In this document: positions 17,301-24,817 of the stretch, piece after piece
How positions within the stretch are numbered: position 1 is the first letter of the stretch
Layout: every line of letters begins with the position of its first letter
NCBI GenBank assembly: GCA_024235675.1
Contig: JACKLZ010000003.1
Location: forward strand, 1-64,000
Direction of reading: 5' to 3'
Origin: Zoogloeaceae bacterium
GTDB lineage: Bacteria; Pseudomonadota; Gammaproteobacteria; Burkholderiales; Rhodocyclaceae
DNA: 64,000 bases
Position numbers and translations under genes: made by a program
Notes under the pieces: generated by a model
What the model was told of the DNA's origin: nothing
What the model saw: the letters and a program-made list of their open reading frames with translations, nothing else
Database searches by the model: none

Positions 17301-18389
17301 CTACGCGCCGTGGGTGCTTGCCGTGCGCCGATGACGCCACAGGCTGACAATCAGCGTCAGCACCGTGAGCGGAATGACGAAGCTCAGCATGGCCGACGAC
17401 AGCATCGGGGCTGCCGCATGGTGTTGCGCCGAAAGCACCAGAAACAGGGTGTAGATGAGGTAGTAGCCGAGAAACACCACGCCTTCCCAGCGCGCGATTT
17501 CGCGGCCGGTGATGAACACTGGCAGGCAGGCGAAGGCCACCGCCAGCATCACCCACATATCAAAGTCGCGCGCCGCCTCCGACACCGGCAGCCCGCCGCT
17601 CGACACCAGCCCGGCCGCGCCCAGGCAGCCGAGGATGTTGAACAGGTTGCTGCCGATCACGTTGCCCACGGCAATGTCGCGCTCGCCGCGCAGCGCCGCC
17701 ATGATCGAGGTGGCGATCTCGGGCATCGAGGTGCCGATGGCAACAACGGTGAGTCCGATCACCAGATCGCTGACACCGAAGGCGCGCGCAAAATGCGTCG
17801 CCGCGCCAACCAGCCAGTCGGCGCCGAGCACCAGCAAGCCGAGTCCGCCGAGCACCAGCAGTACCTGGGCGAGGCGGGAGGCGTCCCAGCTCGCCGCTTC
17901 GGGCAGCTCGTGCTGGGCTTCTTCTTGCACCTTGGCGGACCCGCGCCGTGCCTGCACGATCAGGAACACGGTGTAGACAACGGCCAGCGTTAGCAGCAGG
18001 CCGGCTTCGACCCGGCTGAGCGAGCCGTCCATGCTCAGGCCGACCAGCAGCGCCGACACGCCGATGAGGATAGGCACTTCCTGGCGGATGATCTGCTCCG
18101 ACACCGCCAGCGGCACGATCAGCGCCGAGATGCCGAGAATCAGCAATATGTTGGCGATGTTGCTGCCCAGCACGTTGCCGATCGCCAGGTCCGGGTTGCC
18201 GTCCAGCGCCGCGCCCACCGACACCGCCACCTCCGGCGCGCTGGTGCCGAAGGCCACCACCGTCAGGCCGATCACCAGCGGCGAGATGCCCCACGACAGC
18301 GCCATGCGCGAGGCGCCGCGCACCAAGGCCTCGGCGCCGGCAATGAGGGCGATGAGGCCGAGAACGAACAGACCGAATTGAGCAAGCAT
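17301..18389 (-). CDS. Calcium/sodium antiporter (CaCA family, YrbG-like)
   Basis: 362 residues with about ten membrane segments and two inverted alpha repeats. The first has FGTSAPEVAVSVGAAL and IGNVLGSNIANILL; the second has IGTSMPEIATSIMAAL and VGNVIGSNLFNILG. These acidic G-T-S-x-P-E and G-N-x-x-G-S-N motifs form the ion-binding site of Na+/Ca2+ exchangers. It is an inner-membrane cation transporter. A paralogue with the same motifs lies at 46966-48039. ATG 18389 was chosen because it places the first membrane segment directly at the N-terminus. Confidence 0.93.
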   Translation of the reverse strand: MLAQFGLFVLGLIALIAGAEALVRGASRMALSWGISPLVIGLTVVAFGTSAPEVAVSVGAALDGNPDLAIGNVLGSNIANILLILGISALIVPLAVSEQIIRQEVPILIGVSALLVGLSMDGSLSRVEAGLLLTLAVVYTVFLIVQARRGSAKVQEEAQHELPEAASWDASRLAQVLLVLGGLGLLVLGADWLVGAATHFARAFGVSDLVIGLTVVAIGTSMPEIATSIMAALRGERDIAVGNVIGSNLFNILGCLGAAGLVSSGGLPVSEAARDFDMWVMLAVAFACLPVFITGREIARWEGVVFLGYYLIYTLFLVLSAQHHAAAPMLSSAMLSFVIPLTVLTLIVSLWRHRRTASTHGA

Positions 18390-18532
18390 GAGGAGCGCGC
18401 GCCAGAGAGAATGGTGGCGCCTTTGAGTGGTATTTTCGTGCCGAGTTCCGTGTACCGCCTGTCGTCGCAGGCGCGTTCGGGCAATCATCCCGACGGTATA
18501 CTTCGCATTTGTTTTGGAACAACGCTTGCCCC

Positions 18533-20524
18533 ATGACCGACTCCGATACCCTGGCCGTCAGCACCACCCTTGAACAACGCATGGTGGGCGTGCGCGCGGT
18601 CACTCAGCGGCTGCAGCGCGTGGGCGGCGCCCCCTGGCGCAAGCTTGTTGCCATGCTGGGGCTGTGGATGGCGGTCGGTGCGCTGGTGGGCTTCTTTGGC
18701 GCAGAAATGAAGGCGCTGCCCGGCGGTCAATGGCTGCCGCTCGTGGCGCTGGTGCTGGTGTTCATCGTCCTCATGCAGCGCGCGCAGGGCAAAGTGCTGC
18801 GGCGCGTGTCGGCCCAGCAGCCCGGCGACTATCAGCTCACGCTGGCCGACGAGGCGCTGGTGGTGGTGCACGCCGGCGCCAGCACGCAGCTTCAGTGGCA
18901 GAGCGTCGTCGCACTCGAACGCATCGGCGACCTGCTGCTGATTCATCTGTCGACCTGCGATGTGCTGACCGTCCCGCTTGGTGCTGTCGGTTCCGACGCC
19001 TGGCTGGGCCGGCTCGAATCACTCAGCGGATGCCGTGTCACCGTTGGTGCGGTGCCGCCGCCCGAGCCGGACGCCGCCGACCAGACCCGCCCCTGGCGCG
19101 ATCTGTTCAGCAACCTCACTGCCGGTGTGGGCTTGCTGTGGGCCAGCGCCAGGGCGACCGCCCGCCTTAAAGTATCGGCCGCGCAACTGGTCTGGCTGCT
19201 GCTGGTCGATCTGCTCCTCATCGCCTTTGGCAACTGGTTGCTGGTCGGCACCGACAGCCAGTTCAATCGCTACGGCATGGCCTCGGCGATGTTCTGGGTG
19301 CCGCTGCTGCTACTCGCCGCCTGGGCCTCGGCGCGCGCGGCCGATGATGACCGCAAGATGCTGCCCGGCGCGGTGGCGCTGGTCGCCGTCGGCATCGCCG
19401 GCACGGTCGTTCAATATGCGGCCATTCTCGGATTCACCGCCCTGGGCGACAGCTTTGCGATGACCGCCGCCTACCTCTACTGGGGCTTCGTCGCCTGGCT
19501 CGTCATCGCCTCCATCGTCGCCCTCGCGCGAGCGCAGCAACTCCTCCCCGAGCAGCGCATGGGCGCCGTGCTGGCCGTGCTCGGCCTGCTCATTGCGCCG
19601 CAGTGGCTGTTCAAGGACAACAGCAGTCTGTGGGTTCCGCCCTATGACGAAACCGCTGCCGCGGCCAGCGAGGCTGCGCAGGCGCGTTACACCGCCGTCA
19701 CCCACGAAACCATGCTCTACGCCCAGCCCGCCCTGCTCGACCAGGCGCTCGCCCGCGTCGCCCCCGGTCGCCCCGGCGTGCCCGAGTTGTTCGTGCTGTC
19801 GGTCGGCGGTCATGGCAATCAGGACGTGTTTCTGCGCGAAGTGCGCTCGGTCGACACGCTCTTTCGCGAGCGCTTCGATGCCGAGGGGCGCTCGCTGGTG
19901 CTGGTCAACAATCCCGCCACCGTCGACACCCTGCCCATCGCCAGCGTCACCGCGCTGGCGCGCAGTCTCAAGGTGTTTGGCCAGCGCATGAATGCCGACG
20001 AAGATGTGCTGGTGGTTTTCCTCACCTCGCACGGCTCGGAAGAACACCGCTTCGACCTCAGCCTGTGGCCCTTCAGCTTCGACGAACTCACCCCCGAAGT
20101 GCTGCGCAGCCAGCTCGACGCCGCCGGCATCCGCTACCGCGCCCTCATCGTTTCGGCGTGTTTCTCCGGCGGCTTCGTGCCGGCGCTGGCCGAGCCCAAC
20201 ACCCTGGTGATGACCGCCTCCCGCGCCGACCGCAACTCCCACGGCTGCAGCCACAGCGCCGACTGGACCTTCTTCGGCCGCGCCCTGTTCAACGAAGCGC
20301 TGCGCGAAACCTACTCTTTCGAAACCGCCTTTACCCAAGCCAGCGAAGCGGTCGCCGTGCGCGAAGCCGCCGAAGGCTACGACCCCTCCGAACCGCAAAT
20401 CGCCCTGGGCGAAGCGGTCGCGCCCGTGCTGACCGCGATCGAGCGGCGGCTGCAGGTGGAGAATATGGGGCAGCGGAAGATGGCCGGGGCGGCCGCTGTA
20501 ACGGCGACTGCGGACGATCGGTAG
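18533..20524 (+). CDS. Membrane-anchored C13 (legumain/caspase-like) peptidase
   Basis: 663 residues from ATG 18533. The N-terminal ~360 residues hold about seven hydrophobic segments (about 40-57, 68-82, 219-239, 251-266, 279-300, 311-332, 345-358) with a soluble stretch at ~95-200. The C-terminal domain has the clan CD catalytic dyad: His500 in LTSHGS and Cys543 in SACFSGG, each after a hydrophobic strand as in C13 peptidases. Seven residues after the second strand it runs into ASRADRNSHGC. Bacterial membrane C13 proteins are poorly characterised; a role in protein processing or GPI-transamidase-like chemistry is only speculation. The gene is transcribed divergently from the exchanger and has no obvious operon partner upstream. 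Confidence 0.82.
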   Translation: MTDSDTLAVSTTLEQRMVGVRAVTQRLQRVGGAPWRKLVAMLGLWMAVGALVGFFGAEMKALPGGQWLPLVALVLVFIVLMQRAQGKVLRRVSAQQPGDYQLTLADEALVVVHAGASTQLQWQSVVALERIGDLLLIHLSTCDVLTVPLGAVGSDAWLGRLESLSGCRVTVGAVPPPEPDAADQTRPWRDLFSNLTAGVGLLWASARATARLKVSAAQLVWLLLVDLLLIAFGNWLLVGTDSQFNRYGMASAMFWVPLLLLAAWASARAADDDRKMLPGAVALVAVGIAGTVVQYAAILGFTALGDSFAMTAAYLYWGFVAWLVIASIVALARAQQLLPEQRMGAVLAVLGLLIAPQWLFKDNSSLWVPPYDETAAAASEAAQARYTAVTHETMLYAQPALLDQALARVAPGRPGVPELFVLSVGGHGNQDVFLREVRSVDTLFRERFDAEGRSLVLVNNPATVDTLPIASVTALARSLKVFGQRMNADEDVLVVFLTSHGSEEHRFDLSLWPFSFDELTPEVLRSQLDAAGIRYRALIVSACFSGGFVPALAEPNTLVMTASRADRNSHGCSHSADWTFFGRALFNEALRETYSFETAFTQASEAVAVREAAEGYDPSEPQIALGEAVAPVLTAIERRLQVENMGQRKMAGAAAVTATADDR

Positions 20525-20607
20525 TCGGCACGGCCAATGCCTAGCGCTTCGATTTATGCCAATGTCGTGTAAAATCTTGCTCTTGTCCAAGCGGAGAGCG
20601 CTTTTTC

Positions 20608-21024
20608 ATGCCACGCCATATCAACACCCTCAACGGGCTGATCACCTTGCTCAATGACGATCCGCTGGCCTCGTCGCCGGATCTGCCGGTGTCGTCCGTG
20701 CTCGCTCAGATGATCGAGACGGTGGTCAAGACGACGAATCTCTCGATCAATATCAACAGCACCACCGGCGGCGTCCACTCCCCGCGCAGCTTCCACTACC
20801 ATGGCCAAGCGGTGGACATTAACCGACTCGATGGCAAGCGCATTGATGATGTCTCCAACGCGGCGAATGTTCAGGTGTTCCAGCAAGCGGTCGCCGCGCA
20901 TGCCGATGTGGCCGAGTGTTTTGGCCCGTTCATCTGTATTCGTAAGCGAGGCGCGTTGATCGAGCAACGGCCTGATTTGCGCATTCGTCATTTGAACCAC
21001 CTTCATATTTCATCGCAGACATGA
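20608..21024 (+). CDS. Small M15-like (D-Ala-D-Ala carboxypeptidase fold) protein
   Basis: 138 residues, no signal peptide. It contains SFHYHGQAVDINR (about residues 61-73), matching the S-x-H-x-x-G-x-A-x-D zinc-binding pattern of M15/VanY-type peptidases, and a C-terminal LNHLHIS in place of the usual W-x-H motif. These residues suggest a zinc peptidase acting on peptidoglycan cross-links or precursors. The protein is shorter than most M15 enzymes and lacks export signals, so it may be exported by another route or be a remnant of a phage or effector enzyme. It overlaps the following lipoprotein gene by 4 bases, suggesting the two work together. Confidence 0.6.
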   Translation: MPRHINTLNGLITLLNDDPLASSPDLPVSSVLAQMIETVVKTTNLSININSTTGGVHSPRSFHYHGQAVDINRLDGKRIDDVSNAANVQVFQQAVAAHADVAECFGPFICIRKRGALIEQRPDLRIRHLNHLHISSQT

Positions 21025-21446
21025 TGCGCAACGCACTGCTCGCCGTTCTCGCGGCGCTCACAATGACGGCCTGTGCCCATGCACCATCGCTGGTGCAGTT
21101 CGCCAACAATGCCGAACTGATCGCGCAAGGCCCGTTGCCGACAGCGCCTCTGTTTGTGCGGCTGTTCCGGCTCCAGGCAACAGGTGAATGTGATGGTCCG
21201 CGCTGCCCCGAGGTTTCGGTGCAGATCGCTGTGTCGGAGTTGGGTGAATACCCACGGCAGGCGCTGTTTGCGACGCCTGCTGCCGATGACTGGCAGTTTG
21301 TCGAATGGGGTGAATACCCACGGCAGGCGCCGCAAAAAGAGGGCGATGTCATGCCCGTTGTTGTCGCGCTGAAGGCGACCCGGCACGGTGTGTCGCAGGT
21401 GCGGCGCTTTGCGATTACCCTCGATGGGGTGCGACCCATCGAGTGA
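21021..21446 (+). CDS. Small lipoprotein coupled to the M15-like gene
   Basis: 141 residues. It has a lipoprotein signal peptide with hydrophobic core LLAVLAALT and lipobox MTAC; the mature part is ~120 residues and beta-rich. No family is recognised. An internal exact 23-base direct repeat makes the peptide GEYPRQA appear twice (about residues 75-81 and 97-103). The start ATGATG overlaps the stop of the M15-like gene. The pairing of a putative murein peptidase with a periplasmic lipoprotein resembles an enzyme/immunity or enzyme/inhibitor pair, but this is inference only. Confidence 0.6.
   Translation: MMRNALLAVLAALTMTACAHAPSLVQFANNAELIAQGPLPTAPLFVRLFRLQATGECDGPRCPEVSVQIAVSELGEYPRQALFATPAADDWQFVEWGEYPRQAPQKEGDVMPVVVALKATRHGVSQVRRFAITLDGVRPIE
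21242..21330 (+). repeat. Two exact 23-base direct repeats inside the lipoprotein gene
   Basis: The 23-base unit starting GGGTGAATACCC occurs at 21242-21264 and 21308-21330, in the same reading frame, 66 bases apart. Both encode GEYPRQA. The identity at nucleotide level suggests a recent duplication or gene conversion. Confidence 0.8.
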
Positions 21447-21530
21447 TATGGAATGATGGCGGCTGCCGAACTACCGGGTCGAAATGCTCCGGCGCTTCGT
21501 CTGTGCCATCGCCGATGCACCGCCTTTCGG

Positions 21531-22133
21531 TCAGTCCTCACCCGACCCAAGCGCCCGCTCAACAAAATCCAGCCGATCCTGACCCCAGAACACCTCGTCG
21601 CCGACCACACAGCTGGGCACGCCAAACACCTTCGCCCGGACCGCGTCTTCGGTGTTCGCCACCAGCGTGTCGGCGTGACTCGGCGCGCGCGCCTTGTCCA
21701 TAAGCTCGGCCGGCAGCAGCGTAGCAACAAGTGCGTCGCGCACCACGGCTTCGTCAGCGAGGTTGCGGTTGTCGGTCCACAGGGCTTTGCCGAGGGCGAC
21801 GGTGAGTGGCAGCGCGTTGAATCCGGCGTCGATGGCGGCGAGCACCGTGCCGACGGCCAGGCTTTCATCAACCGGGAAGTGCGTCGGCTGAACATGCATC
21901 GGCACCCCCAGCCATTGGCTCCAGCGCGCCAGCTCCTGCAGTCGATAGGCTTGGCGCGCGGGTGAGCGGTCGCGCAGCAACTGACCGCCGGTGGCGGCGA
22001 ACAAGGTCGGCAGCTGCACCGGCTTGAGCCGCAACTCCGCGCCCGTGCGTTCGACGATGCCGCCGAGTTGGCGGGCGGCGAGGTAACTCCAGGGGGAGTT
22101 GAGGACGAAGTAGTAGTCGATGGGCTGGGGCAT
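21531..22133 (-). CDS. 2-hydroxychromene-2-carboxylate isomerase / DsbA-like thioredoxin-fold protein
   Basis: 200 residues. The N-terminal YYFVLNSPWSYLAARQL and the C-terminal VFGVPSCVVGDEVFWGQDRL are diagnostic of the kappa-class glutathione transferase/HCCA isomerase branch of the DsbA superfamily: a Ser replaces the redox CxxC motif, and a cis-Pro VPS loop is present. Members isomerise ring-cleavage products in naphthalene degradation or act as glutathione transferases; the substrate here is unknown. The ATG at 22133 fits the conserved start; the open frame to 22565 runs into the repeat region and is spurious. It is convergent with the lipoprotein gene. Confidence 0.85.
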   Translation of the reverse strand: MPQPIDYYFVLNSPWSYLAARQLGGIVERTGAELRLKPVQLPTLFAATGGQLLRDRSPARQAYRLQELARWSQWLGVPMHVQPTHFPVDESLAVGTVLAAIDAGFNALPLTVALGKALWTDNRNLADEAVVRDALVATLLPAELMDKARAPSHADTLVANTEDAVRAKVFGVPSCVVGDEVFWGQDRLDFVERALGSGED

Positions 22134-22270
22134 GGCGGGGGCCTGTTTTGTTGTGGGGAGCGGCGTTTTCCGGCCGGGGCGTCGGCGCTTCGGTGAGTGC
22201 ATCCTTACACAGGCGGGATGTTGATTGCCAGTGGGCTGGTTCTCGGTTTTATTGCCTTCGACCGGGGGGC

Positions 22271-22532
22271 GTTGGCCGAGTTTCGCCCCGGCGGGCGAGT
22301 CACTTTCTTGTAGCGACAAGAAAGTCACCAAAGAAACGCCCCCGCTGTACCGCCGGCTTCGCCGGTCCCCTCTCTGCGCCCGCGCCCGGCGGGTCGTGTC
22401 GCAAACTCGCCCTTCGGGCTCAAACAGCGACACGACAATTCCCGCCGGTCGCGTGCTCCGTTCGGCGGCACAGAAGGGGAGGGGCACTCGGGCTCGGCTT
22501 CGCCATCGCCCGAGCGCAAAAGCCTTACCCCG
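22271..22532. repeat. Structured dispersed repeat, copy 1
   Basis: About 262 bases, nearly the same as 22638-22900. It holds a perfect 9-bp hairpin (ACTTTCTTG / CAAGAAAGT, loop TAGCGA, 22302-22325), a CCGGC-TTC-GCCGG hairpin and a GCCC-TTC-GGGC hairpin. Open frames through it in several directions are not coding. Similar sequence is, from memory, common as spurious short proteins in beta- and gammaproteobacterial annotations. Confidence 0.75.
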
Positions 22533-22584
22533 CATCCAACAAAACCGCCGGGTGCCGTCATTCACCGCCGAAGCCGTCTGGTAG

Positions 22585-22602
22585 GGCCGGTTTCAACCGG
22601 CC
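22585..22602. repeat. Short inverted repeat between the two large repeats
   Basis: Arms GGCCGGTT and AACCGGCC with a 2-base spacer, directly after GTAG. The same GTAGG prefix precedes the hairpin at 22904-22925, as in REP/palindromic repetitive elements. Confidence 0.6.
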
Positions 22603-22637
22603 GTCGGTTCCGGTCGGTCGTGGCTTTTCGCAGGTTC

Positions 22638-22900
22638 GTTGGCCGGGTCTCGCCCCGGCGGGCGACATCCTTTCTTGTAGCGACAAGAAAGGACGCAAAG
22701 AAACGCCCCCGCTGTACCGCCGGCTTCGCCGGTGCCCTCTCTGCGCCCGCGCCCGGCGGGTCGGGTCGCAAACTCGCCCTTCGGGCTCAAACAGGCGACA
22801 CGACAATTCCCGCCGGTCGCGTTCTCCGTTCGGCGGCACAGAAGGGGGAAGGCACGCGGGCTCGGCTTCACCATCGCCCGTGCGCAAAAGCGTTACCCCG
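22638..22900. repeat. Structured dispersed repeat, copy 2
   Basis: Second copy of the 262-base unit, 105 bases after the first. The main hairpin is CCTTTCTTG / CAAGAAAGG (22669-22692): the outer A-T pair of copy 1 has become C-G on both sides, so pairing is conserved although sequence changed. Confidence 0.75.
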
Positions 22901-22903
22901 TAG

Positions 22904-22925
22904 GGTGGGTGGCTTGCCACCCACC
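22904..22925. repeat. REP-like palindrome after repeat copy 2
   Basis: Arms GGTGGGTGGC and GCCACCCACC are perfect complements with a 2-base spacer, preceded by GTAG. It closes the repeat block just before the 3' end of nnrU. Confidence 0.65.
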
Positions 22926-22985
22926 ATCGATCCACACAGGCAAACCTTGCATCTCAAGACCCGACGCCGAAAGCTGGGCAGGCGT

Positions 22986-23561
22986 TCACCCCGGAATCAG
23001 CGCCACTCCAATCAGCCACCCATGCAACCCGAACACAAAGGCCACATACAGCGCCAACCCACCAACCAACGCGATCAGGTCATTGGCCTTGCCCGCCGGC
23101 AAGGCCGGCAACGCGCGCGGGACGCGGCGCTTGAGCGAAATGCGGTCCGCCACCGCCCAGGCCAGAAAGCCCCCGAACAGCAGCACATCGGCCAGCATGC
23201 CGTTGGCCAGCAGGTGGGCGAGCGCCCACAGCTTGGTGGCGACGAGGGTCGGATGCCGCGCGACGCGCTGAATGCGGCCGGGCAGATAGGTGGCGAGGAA
23301 CAGCGGAAACACCGGCACGAGCAGCAGCAAGGCAAGGTGACGCAGCCCCATCGGCGGCGTGTAGAGCACCACCGGGTCCATCCGCGCCGCGCCATAGCCG
23401 TAAATGATGAGCACGAAGCCCGCCAGCGACACCAGCGAGTACGCACCCTTCCACCCCGCCTCGCCCAAGCGGGCGTGCATCCGGTCGCGCCAAGGGGCGT
23501 TGAAGATGGATACCGAGTGCGCGCCGAGAAACAGCAGCAGGCCGAGGATGAGCAGGGTCAT
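22986..23561 (-). CDS. nnrU: NnrU-family membrane protein
   Basis: 191 residues with about five to six membrane segments. The opening LILGLLLFLGAHSVSIF and the central RHLALLLLVPVFPLFLATYLPGRIQR and ARHPTLVATKLWALAHLLANG are typical of NnrU. The family is linked to nitrite/nitric-oxide metabolism in denitrifiers and contains a 15-cis-zeta-carotene isomerase branch that binds heme; the exact role is not established. GGAGATCCCACC precedes the ATG. It borders the AT-rich island. Confidence 0.88.
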   Translation of the reverse strand: MTLLILGLLLFLGAHSVSIFNAPWRDRMHARLGEAGWKGAYSLVSLAGFVLIIYGYGAARMDPVVLYTPPMGLRHLALLLLVPVFPLFLATYLPGRIQRVARHPTLVATKLWALAHLLANGMLADVLLFGGFLAWAVADRISLKRRVPRALPALPAGKANDLIALVGGLALYVAFVFGLHGWLIGVALIPG

Positions 23562-23999
23562 GGTGGGATCTCCGGAAGCGGTAGCGTTCGACTGTGCCGG
23601 TCGAGTGTTATCTGGTCAAGGCGAACCACCTGTTGCCGGGAGCGTGGAAATGAAATGTTGGTATTAAGGACCTGACTCAGGATGGCTGAACTGTCCAAAA
23701 TAAAAGGAGACGTTGGAGGCAATGTCGAGGTTTAATAAGCGCTTCCATAGGAAACTTGGGCCGATTCGGAACCTAGAAGTGGAGATGTAACCGTGCAATG
23801 TGCCTATGGGCTTGGACTATCCCTCAAAGGCTCCCCGAGCGGACTTTAGACTAGTGACACTTGGTGCCCCAATTTGGTATTTTTGCATGAGCTGAGCCAG
23901 AAGCATCGCCCAAGTTTTCAATCGTAGCGCAGAGATCGTCGTTGCGGAGAGCCCGACTTCGAGAGTCGTTCGAAATAATAAAGTATTTGTGAGCAGAAA
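23562..23999. other. Non-coding left border of the AT-rich island
   Basis: About 440 bases between nnrU and the methylase. Base composition falls towards the right. The only candidate is a 22-codon frame at 23722-23790 with GGAGG two bases before its ATG, encoding a short basic peptide; this is too little to call a gene. No tRNA, integrase, transposase or clear attachment repeat is visible. An A+T-rich stretch with TAATAAAGTAT just before 24000 could contain the promoter of the downstream cassette. Confidence 0.5.
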
Positions 24000-24800
24000 A
24001 TGACTAAGCCAGTGATACGCTGGGCAGGAAGCAAAAGAAAGTTGCTGCCCAAGTTAGCACAACTTTCGCCTAAAAACTATAATCGCTATATTGAGCCGTT
24101 TTGTGGATCTGCTTGCCTTTTCTTGGAGCTAGAGCCGGCAAAAGCAATTCTTTCTGACAGTAATTCCGCGCTAATTAATTCTTATCAGAAATTAAAAAGT
24201 GATCCCTCCAAGGTGCTATCGTTTGTGCTGAGATGGCCAAGAACTAAAGATTTTTATTACACACTAAGAGCGACGATCCCAAGCGAATCCAAAGATGACG
24301 TGTTCGGTGCCGCGCGATTCTTGTATTTAAATAGGCTATGTTTTAATGGCGTGTACAGAGAAAACAAGTCTGGGTACTTCAATGTGCCATACGCAGAAAG
24401 CAGGTCTGGGCAGTTTCCAACTGAAAAGGAATTTTTGGAGTTCTCAAAAGAACTCCAGAAGGCAGAAATTGTTTGCTCTGATTTTGGAGAATCTTTGGAT
24501 CGGTCCGAAAAAGATGATTTCGTTTATCTCGATCCGCCGTATAGCTATTCAGAACAAAGGCACAGAGGGGAGTATGGATATAATGTCTTCACGTGCGACG
24601 ATGAAGAGCGGCTAATCAAAAAAGTTAGTGAAGCATCAGAGCGTGGGGTAAAGATACTTATCTCGTACAACAAAGCACAGCGCCTAAGGAAAAAGTTGGT
24701 GAAATGGCATCTGTCATATGCTCCGGTTCGGCGAAGTGTCGCAGGATTTTCTAAGCATCGGAAGGTCGTGCGGGAATTCCAACTTCGAAACTACGTGTAG
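24000..24800 (+). CDS. Dam-type (D12 class) N6-adenine DNA methyltransferase
   Basis: 266 residues, normal Dam length. The N-terminal WAGSKRKLLPKL (about 8-19), the SAM-binding IEPFCGSACLFLEL (31-44), RFLYLNRLCFNGVYR (106-120) and catalytic DPPY (178-181) are in the alpha-group order. It transfers a methyl group from SAM to adenine N6; the recognition site cannot be read from sequence. Base composition is much more AT-rich than the flanking genome and codon use differs. It is the first of four co-directional genes. In a defence context it would mark self DNA. Confidence 0.9.
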   Translation: MTKPVIRWAGSKRKLLPKLAQLSPKNYNRYIEPFCGSACLFLELEPAKAILSDSNSALINSYQKLKSDPSKVLSFVLRWPRTKDFYYTLRATIPSESKDDVFGAARFLYLNRLCFNGVYRENKSGYFNVPYAESRSGQFPTEKEFLEFSKELQKAEIVCSDFGESLDRSEKDDFVYLDPPYSYSEQRHRGEYGYNVFTCDDEERLIKKVSEASERGVKILISYNKAQRLRKKLVKWHLSYAPVRRSVAGFSKHRKVVREFQLRNYV

Positions 24801-24817
24801 ATCATTGGCGATTGGCG

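Noticed and set aside
21242..21330. Direct repeats considered as a CRISPR-like or attachment site
   Set aside because: Only two copies, lying in frame within a coding sequence and separated by 43 coding bases; an in-gene duplication explains them better.
22148..23675. Several 120-350-codon frames through the repeat block (for example 22620-23675)
   Set aside because: They run in both directions across the two repeat copies and into nnrU antisense, show Arg/Pro/Ala-rich low-complexity content and no start signals.
23722..23790. 22-codon frame with GGAGG before its ATG in the island border
   Set aside because: Too short and without any match or conservation evidence; recorded in the border entry only.
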